This document shows, piece by piece, positions 1-7,167 of a stretch of 17,142 bases of DNA. The DNA is from Flavobacteriales bacterium. Lineage in GTDB: Bacteria; Bacteroidota; Bacteroidia; Flavobacteriales_D; Cryomorphaceae. The DNA is taken from assembly GCA_020200995.1 (NCBI GenBank), contig JAIVHQ010000003.1:1-17142 (forward strand). The letters run 5' to 3'. The notes beneath the pieces were generated by a model. The model was given only the letters and a program-made list of their open reading frames with translations, was not told the DNA's origin and searched no databases. Within the stretch, counting starts at the first letter, position 1. Every line of letters begins with the position of its first letter. The translations under genes and the position numbers were made by a program.

Positions 1-12
1 AATTATACGTTA

Positions 13-88
13 ATAAAAATAACCGTCACATCGAGTGCCGCAGCGAAGCGAAGGTGTATCGAGATGCTATTACTCTGAAATCCGGTTT
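13..88 (+). repeat. REP-like repeat, direct copy 1
   Basis: This 76-bp unit is repeated at 166-241 with only three mismatches (positions 51, 77 and 84). Its core at 23-64 carries CATCGAGTGCCGC and GGTGTATCGAGA. Those two ends can pair with the inverted copy at 98-140. Short intergenic repeats ending in TCGAG-type motifs are common in Bacteroidota genomes; assignment to a named REP family is inference. Confidence 0.75.
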
Positions 89-97
89 ATAAATCGT

Positions 98-140
98 TCT
101 CGATACACCGCGCGAAAATGCGCGGCACTCGAACTGACGG
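98..140 (-). repeat. REP-like repeat, inverted unit
   Basis: The reverse complement of this 43-bp stretch closely follows the core of the two direct copies (23-64 and 176-217). It shares CCGTCA, TCGAGTGCCGC and GGTGTATCGAGA and differs mainly in the middle, GCATTTTCGCGC instead of AGCGAAGCGA. It also contains its own small palindrome, GCGCGAAAATGCGC. With the neighbouring copies it could form a long stem, as REP doublets do. Confidence 0.7.
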
Positions 141-165
141 GGTGCTTATAATGAATTATCCATGG

Positions 166-241
166 ATAAAAATAACCGTCACATCGAGTGCCGCAGCGAA
201 GCGGAGGTGTATCGAGATGCTATTACTCTTAAATCCCGTTT
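166..241 (+). repeat. REP-like repeat, direct copy 2
   Basis: This is the second direct copy, offset by exactly 153 bp from the copy at 13-88 and matching it at 73 of 76 positions. The identity includes the A-rich lead-in ATAAAAATAACC and the tail through GCTATTACTCT. The duplicated block is therefore larger than the palindromic core, suggesting a fairly recent tandem duplication. Confidence 0.75.
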
Positions 242-332
242 CTAGATGGTTGTAACTAGCACTTTGTCTTCGGACATGAATGCATGAAGCACAATTTCAG
301 TAGAAAAAGCTTGAAGCCAGGGTTTGGTAGAC

Positions 333-1190
333 TTAAAAAGCCATCCGAATAGTCCGCGTCCGCAACATCTCGTCTCTCTCTTCCTTGTTGAGGCAATAGC
401 GCGTGTAGATCTGCTTAGACTCGGCGTCGCCGTGGTCCATCGATTTTTGATAAGCCTCACAGGCTTCCTCTTGTTTTCCTGAAAAGTAAAGCGACTCACC
501 CAAACTGAAATAGTAGTCTGCAGGCCTCGGCAATTGGGCAGGGTCTAGATCTGCCAGGTCCTCAGCGGCCTTTTCATATTCGTCGTTTTGAAGGCGAATC
601 ACGGCGATGTTGAATTTGGCCGTTTCGAGGTTCGGATCGATGTTTAAGACCGCCTCGTAGTCGCGAACAGCGAGGTGGTTTTTCTCTTTCTCGGCGTAGG
701 CCGCGGCGCGCATGTATAGGGCATCCCGGTAGTCGGGGCGCAACTCGATGGCTTTATTGTAATGCTTCAGCGCCGCACTGCTGTTGAAGTCGAAGTATTT
801 TACATTGCCGTAGAAGTAATGGGCTTCGGGCAGATCGGGGTCGGCTTTAAGCGCTTTCTTCAATTTTTTCTCGGCCTCTTTGTACTGCTTGAGGTTAAGC
901 AATGCCGCGGCGTGGTCTGCCATCAGGGCGGCGGATGCGTCGTTGAGCTTTTCGGCTTTTTCATAGAATTGTATGGCCGCCACAAACTTTTCTTCCTTCT
1001 GAAGGCAATTGGCCATGAGGTGAAATGCCTCTGCCGTTGCTTCTTCCGAGCCCACGACATCCTTTAAAATGTGCTGTGCCTGAGGGTATTTCTCTATATC
1101 GTACAGGGTTTGTGCTTCGGCGATCAGCGAATTTTGCGAAAAGCACACAAAGGGCTGACAGAAAGCACAAAGAAATAAAAGGTTCCTCAT
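333..1190 (-). CDS. Secreted tetratricopeptide repeat protein
   Basis: This 285-residue protein consists of a signal peptide followed by TPR repeats. Residues 1-19 (MRNLLFLCAFCQPFVCFSQ) form a hydrophobic export signal. Helix pairs of about 34 residues run from about residue 21 to 270, roughly six to seven repeats. The clearest TPR signatures are A-x-x-Y-x-K-A-I-E-L-x-P and A-V-x-D-Y-E-A-V-L-x-I-D-P at about 140-190. TPR proteins act as protein-binding scaffolds; the partner here is unknown. The gene starts 32 bp after the phosphatase gene on the same strand, so it is probably the last gene of the trk operon. I see no catalytic domain. The location is most likely periplasmic, since no lipoprotein box follows the signal. 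Confidence 0.85.
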   Translation of the reverse strand: MRNLLFLCAFCQPFVCFSQNSLIAEAQTLYDIEKYPQAQHILKDVVGSEEATAEAFHLMANCLQKEEKFVAAIQFYEKAEKLNDASAALMADHAAALLNLKQYKEAEKKLKKALKADPDLPEAHYFYGNVKYFDFNSSAALKHYNKAIELRPDYRDALYMRAAAYAEKEKNHLAVRDYEAVLNIDPNLETAKFNIAVIRLQNDEYEKAAEDLADLDPAQLPRPADYYFSLGESLYFSGKQEEACEAYQKSMDHGDAESKQIYTRYCLNKEERDEMLRTRTIRMAF

Positions 1191-1222
1191 AGCACTTGTG
1201 ATACGCAGGAAGTGCCGAAAGG

Positions 1223-1879
1223 TTAATCTACGGATTCGAGTATTTCGGGGTTGAATGCCCGTAAATCGGGGAGCAAAAGGCGTGCGGCCTTAAATTCGGG
1301 ACGGTCAAAATCCTCTGCGGCAGGCACGGCGATTACCCTCATTCGCGCAGCGAGTCCGGCCACCATGCCGTGAAAAGAATCTTCGAATACGACGCATTCT
1401 TCCGGCTTCACTCCGAGCGTGCGCGCTGTGCGGATAAACACTGCGGGGTGGGGCTTTCCAAATTCTTCGTGCTGCGCCGAGTGCAGGCAGTCGAATTGCG
1501 ATTCGAGGTCAAATCTTTTGACCACACTTTCGATCAACTTCATGGGCGACGAGCTGGCCACCGCAGTTTTAAGCCCCGCCTTTCGGCAAATATCGATGGC
1601 CTCCGAAACGCCCGGTAGCGGAACGGCCTCTTCGAGGATGTAGCGCGATACGGTCTCAATGATGTCGGCTTCCACATCCGCTAGTGAAGCTCCCTGCCAC
1701 GGCTGCCGGCTGTACCACAGGGCCACCACTTCATTGAGCCGGAAGCCCATCGTCTCGCGGCAGTCGTCTTCGCTTAGGGTGATTCCCACCTTGGCAAAGC
1801 ACTCCATCTCGGCTTTTCGCCAAAAGGGCTCGGAATTTACCAGCAGCCCGTCCATATCGAAAATAGCCGCGCGGATCAT
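1223..1879 (-). CDS. hxpB: HAD-family sugar phosphatase, HxpB/YniC-like
   Basis: This is a HAD-superfamily hydrolase of 218 residues that likely removes phosphate from hexitol or deoxy-sugar phosphates in the cytoplasm. Motif I is DMDG with D8 as nucleophile and D10 as acid/base. Motif II is the serine run at about 109-111, motif III is K142 in GKPHP, and motif IV is E166-D167. The cap region WYSRQPW and the stretch GMVAGLAARMR closely resemble, from memory, E. coli YniC (HxpB), so I favour this subfamily over beta-phosphoglucomutase. I chose the ATG at 1879 because it overlaps the trkH stop as ATGA (1876-1879), the usual sign of translational coupling, and the HAD motif begins only seven residues later. 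A longer open frame exists to 1966 but would lie inside trkH. Confidence 0.88.
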   Translation of the reverse strand: MIRAAIFDMDGLLVNSEPFWRKAEMECFAKVGITLSEDDCRETMGFRLNEVVALWYSRQPWQGASLADVEADIIETVSRYILEEAVPLPGVSEAIDICRKAGLKTAVASSSPMKLIESVVKRFDLESQFDCLHSAQHEEFGKPHPAVFIRTARTLGVKPEECVVFEDSFHGMVAGLAARMRVIAVPAAEDFDRPEFKAARLLLPDLRAFNPEILESVD

Positions 1880-3336
1880 GTGGAACGCCAGAAATAAGGG
1901 GTGAAAATAATCAGCACCGTAAAAATCTCGAGGCGGCCCACCACCATAAGTATCCCGAGCATCCACTTGGAAAATACAGGCAGTGCGGCGTAGGTCTCAG
2001 ACGGTCCCGTGCCGCTCAATCCCGGACCTACATTGCCCAATGCCGAGGCCACCGAACCCATGGAAGTGAGGGCATCGACTCCGGCAAGCGACATGATGAC
2101 CGACCCCACGCCGAAAATGGTGAGGTAGATGATCACAAAAGCGAGAATATTGCGGGTCACCTCATGCGGCACGGGCTTCCCGTTGATGCGCACCGGGATG
2201 ATGGCCGATAGGTGGAGTTGGCGGCGAAATTCGATGACCGAGTTTTTTGCGATGATCAGGTGCCTGATTACTTTCACGCTGCCGGTGGTGGAGCCCGCCG
2301 AGCCCCCGATGAACATGAGCGTGAAGAAAATAATTATGGCACCGCCGCCCCAGAAGGTGAAATCGGCCGTGGCATAACCCGTGCCGGTACAGATGGCAAT
2401 CACTTGAAATGCAGCGGTCCGAAAAGCCTTTTCCAGTTCATAATGCTCTTGAAAGATCAAGATCATTGCCACTACAAATGAGGCTGCCGCTAAGATTGCG
2501 ATGAATGCGCGAAATTCTTCATTTTTCAGCAGTATGCTGAACTTGCCTTTCAGAAAATTGTACGAGAGAACGAATCCCGTCCCGCCGATGGTCATAAACA
2601 GGATGATGATGTAATCCACGGCCCTGGAATCAAAAAAGGCGATGCTGTCCTGTTTGGTCGAGAAGCCCCCGGTCGATAATGTGGTAAAACTATGATTGAT
2701 CGCATCGAAAACACTCATTCCCGCAAAGTGCAGCATGACTACTTCTGCAAGGGTCAGCGCCGCGTATAGAATCCACAGGCGCTTCGCTGTGTCCTGGATG
2801 CGGGGCTTGAGCTTTTCGGCGGTGATGCCCGGGGTTTCGGCCATAAAGAGCTGTAGCCCGCCAATGCCGAGCGAGGGCAGGATACTCACCACCAAAACGA
2901 TAAATCCGAGACCGCCGAGCCACTGGGTTAAGCTCCGCCACAGCAGGATGCTTTTCGGCATCTCTTCAATGTTGTCCAGAATCGTGGCTCCTGTGGTGGT
3001 AAATCCCGAAATGCTTTCAAAAAAGGCATCTGTGAATTGCGGAATGGCCCCTGTAAACATATATGGAAGCACCCCTGAAAACGCCATGGTAAACCAGCTC
3101 AGGGTTACGATGATGTAACCGTCGCGCTTCTTCACATCTTTTACTCCGGGCATCTTGAAGGTTCCCAAATAGAGCACTGCTCCGGCCAACAGGCTGAAGC
3201 CGATCGCCCATGCCCAGGCATGCAGCGTAGGCTCCTCGTAATAGATGGCCGCAGGGACGCAGGTGGCCATAAAACCGGCGTTCAAAAACAACAGCACCGA
3301 GAGGACATTGAGAATGCCTGCAATGTTGATTTTCAT
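1876..3336 (-). CDS. trkH: Potassium uptake channel subunit TrkH
   Basis: TrkH is the membrane channel of the Trk potassium uptake system. It is 486 residues, the usual family length, with many hydrophobic membrane spans. All four selectivity-filter loops are present: TTTGA at about 113-117, TLSTGG at 219-224, CTGTGYA at 316-322 and NVGPG at 435-439. The conserved glycine of each loop is intact, so the channel is probably functional. A basic stretch (KVIRHLIIAKN) between loops 3 and 4 fits the cytoplasmic side that contacts the TrkA ring. The gene starts 3 bp after trkA and its stop overlaps the start of the phosphatase gene, so the three are almost certainly one transcript. Confidence 0.96.
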   Translation of the reverse strand: MKINIAGILNVLSVLLFLNAGFMATCVPAAIYYEEPTLHAWAWAIGFSLLAGAVLYLGTFKMPGVKDVKKRDGYIIVTLSWFTMAFSGVLPYMFTGAIPQFTDAFFESISGFTTTGATILDNIEEMPKSILLWRSLTQWLGGLGFIVLVVSILPSLGIGGLQLFMAETPGITAEKLKPRIQDTAKRLWILYAALTLAEVVMLHFAGMSVFDAINHSFTTLSTGGFSTKQDSIAFFDSRAVDYIIILFMTIGGTGFVLSYNFLKGKFSILLKNEEFRAFIAILAAASFVVAMILIFQEHYELEKAFRTAAFQVIAICTGTGYATADFTFWGGGAIIIFFTLMFIGGSAGSTTGSVKVIRHLIIAKNSVIEFRRQLHLSAIIPVRINGKPVPHEVTRNILAFVIIYLTIFGVGSVIMSLAGVDALTSMGSVASALGNVGPGLSGTGPSETYAALPVFSKWMLGILMVVGRLEIFTVLIIFTPYFWRST

Positions 3337-3339
3337 GGC

Positions 3340-4680
3340 TTACCTGAAATAGGACTCGACCTTACCGATGCACTCCATTTTGGACAAAATTACCACGTGG
3401 TCTTTTTCTTCAAATTCGAAGTCGCCGTCGGGGATGATGCCCACTTCGTTGCGAATCACTCCGCCCACCACCGAGCTTTTGGGAAAATTCAGTTTTCGCA
3501 GCAGCTTTCCGCAAATTTTTGATTTAGCCGTTACCTCAAACTCAAGGACCTCCACATCAGCCCCGTGAAGGCTGGTGAGCGATAGCACTTCTCCCTTTCG
3601 GATGTATCGAAATATAAAGTTGGCCGCAATCAGCTTTTTATTGATCAGCGTGTCGACCCCGATGCTCTGCGAGAGGTGGATGTAATCGACATTCTCAACC
3701 AGGGCGATGGTTTTCTTCACGCCGTGATTTTTTGCCACAAGGCTGGTGATGATGTTCGTCTCGCTATTGCCTGTTAAGGCGATGAAAGCATCCATTTCAG
3801 AGAGGTTTTCATCTTCCAGAATATCCAGGTTGCGACCGTCGGCATTGATAATGAGCGTGTCTTCCAGTTTTTCAGACAGCTCCATGCACCTTTCCTTGCT
3901 CGGCTCCACTAGCTTCACGCGGTATTTGCGGCTCAGGAGTTGGGCGGCGTGGTACCCCACGGCACTCCCGCCAAGGATCATTACGTTTTTAATTTCAATG
4001 CGCTCCTTACCGAAAATATCCATGATTGTCTCCAGGCCTTCCGCATTGGCGGTAAAGTAGGCGTGGTCGTTCGCAAAGAAGCGCGTATCTTTTCGCGGGA
4101 TGAGCGTTTCGTTGTTTCGCAAAATGGCCACCGGAATGAAGTTTCTATCATGGTTCAGGTGGGCGCATTCGGCTACAGTGCAGCCGGTAATGCGGCTCTC
4201 ATTTTCCACTTTGATTCCGATCAGCGAGAGCTTGCCCTTGTCGAAGTCGATAAAGTCGGTGAGGGCTGATTCCCTGCACAAGCGCTTGATCTCACGCGCC
4301 GCCAACGATGCCGGAGAGATGAGCTCGTCAATGCCCAAATCGGCGAGATCGAGTTTTTCCCTGCTCATCAAAAATTCTACGTTCGAAATTCTGGCCACCG
4401 TCTTTTTGGCACCCAGGTGCTTTGAAATAATGCAGGTGGTCAGGTTGGCGTCTTCGCTGTTGGTCACCCCGATCACAAGATCGGCCTTTTGCACATTGGC
4501 TTGCCCGAGGATAGAGATGGAAGTTGAGCTGCCTAAGACGGCCTGAACGTCGAGGTGGTTGGAGATGAAACTGAGTTTCTCAGCGTCGGTGTCGATCACC
4601 GTGATGTCATGCCCCTCTACCGTAAGAAGTTTGGCGAGGTGGAATCCCACTTCACCCGCTCCTGCTATGATAATCCTCAT
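3340..4680 (-). CDS. trkA: Trk system regulatory subunit TrkA
   Basis: TrkA is the cytoplasmic nucleotide-binding partner that gates TrkH. The 446-residue protein shows the duplicated RCK layout. The first Rossmann domain begins MRIIIAGAGEVG (G7, G9, G12) and has the acidic D30-x-D32 at the end of beta-2, typical of NAD(H) binding. A first C-domain follows. The second Rossmann domain, at about 232-245, reads ILGGSAVG and ends beta-2 in VEP, and a second C-domain closes the protein. The second half may bind nucleotide differently. I chose the ATG at 4680: the open frame extends to 4755, but the added residues lack the family fold, and the promoter-like TATATTTG at 4704-4711 lies inside that extension. 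trkH follows after 3 bp. Confidence 0.95.
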   Translation of the reverse strand: MRIIIAGAGEVGFHLAKLLTVEGHDITVIDTDAEKLSFISNHLDVQAVLGSSTSISILGQANVQKADLVIGVTNSEDANLTTCIISKHLGAKKTVARISNVEFLMSREKLDLADLGIDELISPASLAAREIKRLCRESALTDFIDFDKGKLSLIGIKVENESRITGCTVAECAHLNHDRNFIPVAILRNNETLIPRKDTRFFANDHAYFTANAEGLETIMDIFGKERIEIKNVMILGGSAVGYHAAQLLSRKYRVKLVEPSKERCMELSEKLEDTLIINADGRNLDILEDENLSEMDAFIALTGNSETNIITSLVAKNHGVKKTIALVENVDYIHLSQSIGVDTLINKKLIAANFIFRYIRKGEVLSLTSLHGADVEVLEFEVTAKSKICGKLLRKLNFPKSSVVGGVIRNEVGIIPDGDFEFEEKDHVVILSKMECIGKVESYFR

Positions 4681-4703
4681 CGGATAGGTTTCGAATTTGA
4701 CGG

Positions 4704-4711
4704 CAAATATA
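4704..4711 (-). promoter_or_regulatory. Candidate -7 promoter element for trkA
   Basis: Read on the minus strand this is TATATTTG, a perfect match to the Bacteroidota -7 consensus TAnnTTTG, 23 bp before the trkA ATG. The same octamer precedes porV and pdhA in this window. I see no TTG at the expected -33 spacing, so the call rests on the -7 box and its position. Confidence 0.5.
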
Positions 4712-4764
4712 GGTAGAACGAAATGCATACCATAGATTTTAACCATTATCATCAATTGCGGTCA

Positions 4765-4893
4765 ATGGCGTATTTTCGCGGTGTGAAGACTACAGACTGT
4801 AAGCACTTGATAGAAGCGGAAAGCGAAGTTGCAAAACTTCTCGCCGAGAAGCTGTCACTCTGTGCCGAGCCGGCGCGGGTAGATGCCATGTAG
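4765..4893 (+). pseudogene. 5' part of alkylation repair gene, ended by TAG
   Basis: This stretch is the missing amino end of the alkylation repair gene that follows. From ATG 4765 the frame reads MAYFRGVKTTDCKHLIEAES and on through about 43 codons to VDAM, then TAG at 4891-4893, then NYMKG and the rest of the downstream gene in the same frame. In relatives the equivalent segment runs A-x-P, about six residues, one basic residue, then NYM-[KR]. The TAG therefore occupies one sense position, and AAG to TAG is the simplest explanation. Counting the stop as a residue gives about 237 codons in all, close to the length of Bacillus cereus AlkD. A GTG at 4783 is another possible start. Confidence 0.6.
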
Positions 4894-4899
4894 AACTAC

Positions 4900-5478
4900 A
4901 TGAAGGGAAGGTTCAACTTTATGGGAGTAACCTCACCCGAGCGAAGGAAAGCCGTAAAGCCGTTTTGGCCTTTGCCCGATGGAGCGGACATTGAAAATAT
5001 TGCGACTTGTCTGTATGAACAGCCTTACAGAGAGCTGCACTATGCGGCCCTCGATCTCCTGGAGCGCGATGTGAAAAAGGCTTCCGAATCATGGATTGAA
5101 CTCTACGGGCATTTGCTCTGCCACCATCAATGGTGGGACAGCATCGATCGGATTGCTTCAAAATTAGTCGGTGTGCATTTCGCGCGCTTTCCCCGCCTCA
5201 TTCCCAAATACCATGAGAAGTGGATGGCCTCGGATGATATTTGGCTTCAGCGCACCTGTCTGCTTTTTCAGCTGCACTACAAATCGGCCCTCGACAAAGG
5301 CCTGCTTGAGCGCACCATCCAAGCACTGCGCGACTCAAATGAATTCTTTATCCAAAAGGCCATCGGATGGATCCTGCGCCAATACGCCCGCACATATCCC
5401 TATTGGATCCGGGGTTTTGTCGAGCGCACGCCCCTAAAGCCGCTGAGCAGGAGGGAGGCGTTGAAGCATTTTGGGTGA
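4900..5478 (+). CDS. AlkD-type DNA alkylation repair protein, amino end lost
   Basis: This is a HEAT-like helical-repeat DNA glycosylase of the AlkD superfamily, which removes alkylated bases such as 3-methyladenine and 7-methylguanine. The open frame from ATG 4900 gives 192 residues. The residues corresponding to the AlkD DNA-binding and catalytic set are visible: W79, D83 (in WWDSID), R118 (IWLQRT) and W157 (AIGWILRQY). All four are offset by exactly 30 from AlkD W109, D113, R148 and W187 as I remember them. The first helices lie upstream, in frame, behind a TAG at 4891-4893, so the gene is probably inactive, partly functional from this internal start, or dependent on readthrough. It is divergent from trkA and is the first gene of the accessory island. 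Confidence 0.8.
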   Translation: MKGRFNFMGVTSPERRKAVKPFWPLPDGADIENIATCLYEQPYRELHYAALDLLERDVKKASESWIELYGHLLCHHQWWDSIDRIASKLVGVHFARFPRLIPKYHEKWMASDDIWLQRTCLLFQLHYKSALDKGLLERTIQALRDSNEFFIQKAIGWILRQYARTYPYWIRGFVERTPLKPLSRREALKHFG

Positions 5479-5676
5479 AGGGGTGGGAGGATCCGCGACG
5501 GGCAGGAAGGCATTGCCGCCATAGACCGGCGCAACGACGGCAAGATCAGGATGATTATCAGGGATTCCGAGAGCACCGAGCGCGACCGCAGCTTCACCTA
5601 TGGCCCTTCCGGAAACCGCCTGAGCAAAAACATTTACGACGCCAATGGCAAGGGCTGCTATGATGGAGGGCCTTGA
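5479..5676 (+). pseudogene. RHS/YD-repeat protein remnant
   Basis: Directly after the stop of the alkylation repair gene, the same reading frame stays open for 65 codons to TGA at 5674-5676 without a plausible start codon. It contains DGKIRMIIRDSE and then FTYGPSGNRLSKNIYDANGK. This matches the YD-repeat pattern of Bacteroidota RHS proteins, in which a W-x-x-x-GK[IV] segment is followed by F-x-YD-x-x-GNR-[IL]-x-K. The conserved segment just before the RHS core (usually YYVRDAQGN) should follow but is absent. I read it as a leftover from an RHS polymorphic-toxin or surface-repeat gene whose two flanks have been deleted. Confidence 0.55.
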
Positions 5677-5728
5677 GAAAGATATTGATTCGTTTTATCC
5701 GTTCTGAAACCGCTATTTTTGGAAAATC

Positions 5729-6436
5729 ATGAATACATCGGACGAAAACTACAGACATTTTTTAGAAGAAATAAAGGAAAAGGTTAACCGCTCTCAGTTG
5801 GAAGCATTAAAAGCGGTCAACAAAGCGTTGATCCGGCTTTATTGGGACATCGGGCAATCGATCGTGGAAAAACAACAGGCACACGCCTGGGGTAAATCCA
5901 TTGTGGAAAATTTATCAAGGGACCTTGAAACATCATTTCCGGGCGTCAAGGGCTTTTCAGATAGTAATTTGTGGCGAATGCGGAATTTTTACCTGGCTTA
6001 TTCTGAAGATGAAAAACTCGCACCGCTGGTGCGAGAAATAGCATGGAGCCATAACATTGTGATTATGGAGAAATGTAAAGATGGCCTTCAGCGGGAGTTC
6101 TATCTAAAAATGACAAAGAAATACGGTTGGACAAGAAGTGTATTGGTGCATCAGGTCGAGGGTAAGGCCTATGAGCGCTTTTTGTTAAATCAGACAAATT
6201 TTGATGAAACGTTGGCGGAGAAGTACAGACATCAAGCCAAACTGGCTGTAAAAGACAGTTACAGCTTTGATTTTCTGGAAATGAGCCAGGAATATTCCGA
6301 ACACGAGCTCGAACTAAACCTTTTGAAGAACATTCGAAAATTTCTACTCGAAATGGATGGGGACTTTGCATTTATGGGCAATCAATACAAATTGGAAGTT
6401 GGAGACGACATATTTTATGGAGCAAACACCTTGTGA
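5729..6436 (+). CDS. YhcG-like DUF1016 nuclease, truncated before catalytic core
   Basis: This 235-residue protein has the DUF1016 N-terminal domain at about 10-150 (ALIRLYWDIGQSIVEKQ, WGKSIVENLSRDL, FSDSNLWRMRNFY, EIAWSHNIVIMEKCKD, REFYLKMTKKYGW). It also has the beginning of the YhcG-type PD-(D/E)xK nuclease domain. Family members continue after the segment equivalent to GNQYKLEVGDDIFY with a strand carrying D, then ExK, and are about 100 residues longer. Here the frame runs into GANTL and stops, so the metal-binding acidic residues and the lysine are missing. The product cannot be an active nuclease, although the N-terminal domain could still fold. YhcG-family proteins are linked to DNA processing and defence contexts; the role here is unknown. 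Confidence 0.8.
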   Translation: MNTSDENYRHFLEEIKEKVNRSQLEALKAVNKALIRLYWDIGQSIVEKQQAHAWGKSIVENLSRDLETSFPGVKGFSDSNLWRMRNFYLAYSEDEKLAPLVREIAWSHNIVIMEKCKDGLQREFYLKMTKKYGWTRSVLVHQVEGKAYERFLLNQTNFDETLAEKYRHQAKLAVKDSYSFDFLEMSQEYSEHELELNLLKNIRKFLLEMDGDFAFMGNQYKLEVGDDIFYGANTL

Positions 6437-6558
6437 TCATAGGCAAGTGCAAAGATGATCAGGAGCGCGAATTTTACATCAAGATGACCAAGAAGTACGG
6501 ATGGTCAACAAGTGTGCTGAACAGGTCGCTCGGCGCAAATCTGTCAGCAGTAAAGTAA
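6430..6558 (+). pseudogene. Fragment of a second DUF1016 gene
   Basis: Starting at the very end of the truncated DUF1016 gene, in another frame, the sequence encodes VIIGKCKDDQEREFYIKMTK and on to KYGWSTSVL, ending at TAA 6556-6558. Aligned to the upstream gene's own VIMEKCKDGLQREFYLKMTK to KYGWTRSVL, 21 of 29 residues agree. The two are therefore paralogous fragments of the same domain and not a simple recent duplication. The remaining dozen codons do not continue the family pattern. The start is only a homology boundary; there is no start codon of its own. Confidence 0.65.
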
Positions 6559-6610
6559 TGACCGGCATCCTCGAAGACAGGCCTTGATTATGAGTAAACA
6601 AATTCACCAA

Positions 6611-6946
6611 TCAATACAGTTCCAAAACACCATGGTCCTTATTCTGAGCATCGATAAAGCTCAGAATTTTATCCTGATTTTTGAATAAAAGATTGCTGAT
6701 CGAAATGGTTGTCAAATTGCCGGTGCGCAACCAAATTATTTTTGGTGGATGTCCCCATACGATGCTCAAATCGGCGAAGTCGCCATCGAAGATTACAATA
6801 TGCAAACCATTGGTACGGGCATGTTCAAATATTTGTGTGTCGGAAGCATCTTCCAAACCCGCGAACCTGACATGCGTGGCTTCCGGAAATGCAGCTTGTG
6901 CGTACTTCGTTATTTTAGGAGAAATATTCTGGTCGAACAAGAGCAT
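6611..6946 (-). CDS. DUF5615 PIN-like putative toxin
   Basis: This 111-residue protein of the DUF5615 (PIN-like) family begins MLLFDQNIS, where D5 corresponds to the first acidic residue of the PIN fold. D36 (in ASDTQIF) and the pair D54/D56 (IFDGDFADL) supply the other likely metal ligands. It is usually paired with a DUF433 protein, as here, and is thought to act as the RNase-type toxin. I chose ATG 6946 because the upstream antitoxin stop and this start share one base as TGATG. A TTG one codon earlier (6949) is also open. Toxicity is inferred from the family and from the paired arrangement. Confidence 0.82.
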   Translation of the reverse strand: MLLFDQNISPKITKYAQAAFPEATHVRFAGLEDASDTQIFEHARTNGLHIVIFDGDFADLSIVWGHPPKIIWLRTGNLTTISISNLLFKNQDKILSFIDAQNKDHGVLELY

Positions 6947-7167
6947 CAAACGGATATCCGAAATTTGCGCTCCCGATCTGCAGCAAATGCAAGACAGGCC
7001 TGAATCATTTCATCTGTGATTTCTTCAAAATCGGATTTGATGGATGTGGCGTCCATGCCATTTGCAAGCCAATTGAGCACATCATACACGTTAATGCGCG
7101 TTCCTTTCAGGCATGGCTTGCCGAAGCGTTTGTCCGACCTTATTTCAATATAGGCTCTATAATCCAT
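6946..7167 (-). CDS. DUF433 putative antitoxin
   Basis: This small protein of 73 residues has the DUF433 signature GKPCLKGTRINVYDVLNWL at about 16-34, followed by a helical DNA-binding-like part (NGMDATSIKSDFEEITDEM). DUF433 proteins carry a winged-helix-like fold and are annotated as VapB-type antitoxins when encoded next to DUF5615 proteins. The order antitoxin then toxin, with a one-base overlap, is the common one. The complex probably represses its own promoter, but I cannot point to an operator with confidence. Confidence 0.83.
   Translation of the reverse strand: MDYRAYIEIRSDKRFGKPCLKGTRINVYDVLNWLANGMDATSIKSDFEEITDEMIQACLAFAADRERKFRISV

Larger units (their letters stand above)
1..332. 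other. Gene-free stretch with REP-like repeats
   Basis: This stretch lies downstream of the TPR gene and contains no credible coding region. About two thirds of it is occupied by three units of one palindromic repeat, listed separately. The remainder, about 242-332, shows nothing that I recognise. The repeat could help end transcription coming from the TPR gene, because transcripts through it can fold, but there is no classic GC stem followed by a T tract. Confidence 0.6.

Noticed and set aside
4733..4740. TAGATTTT as a plus-strand promoter for the alkylation repair gene
   Set aside because: Only seven of eight bases fit the specified and free positions of TAnnTTTG and there is no TTG at suitable spacing.
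4681..4755. Longer amino end for trkA beginning at 4755
   Set aside because: The added residues precede the Rossmann start MRIIIAGAGEVG, show no family similarity, and contain the likely promoter octamer.
5714..5721. TATTTTTG just before the DUF1016 gene as a -7 element
   Set aside because: It fits TAnnTTTG, but the start codon would lie only seven bases on, requiring a leaderless transcript, and the TTG upstream is 26 bp away.
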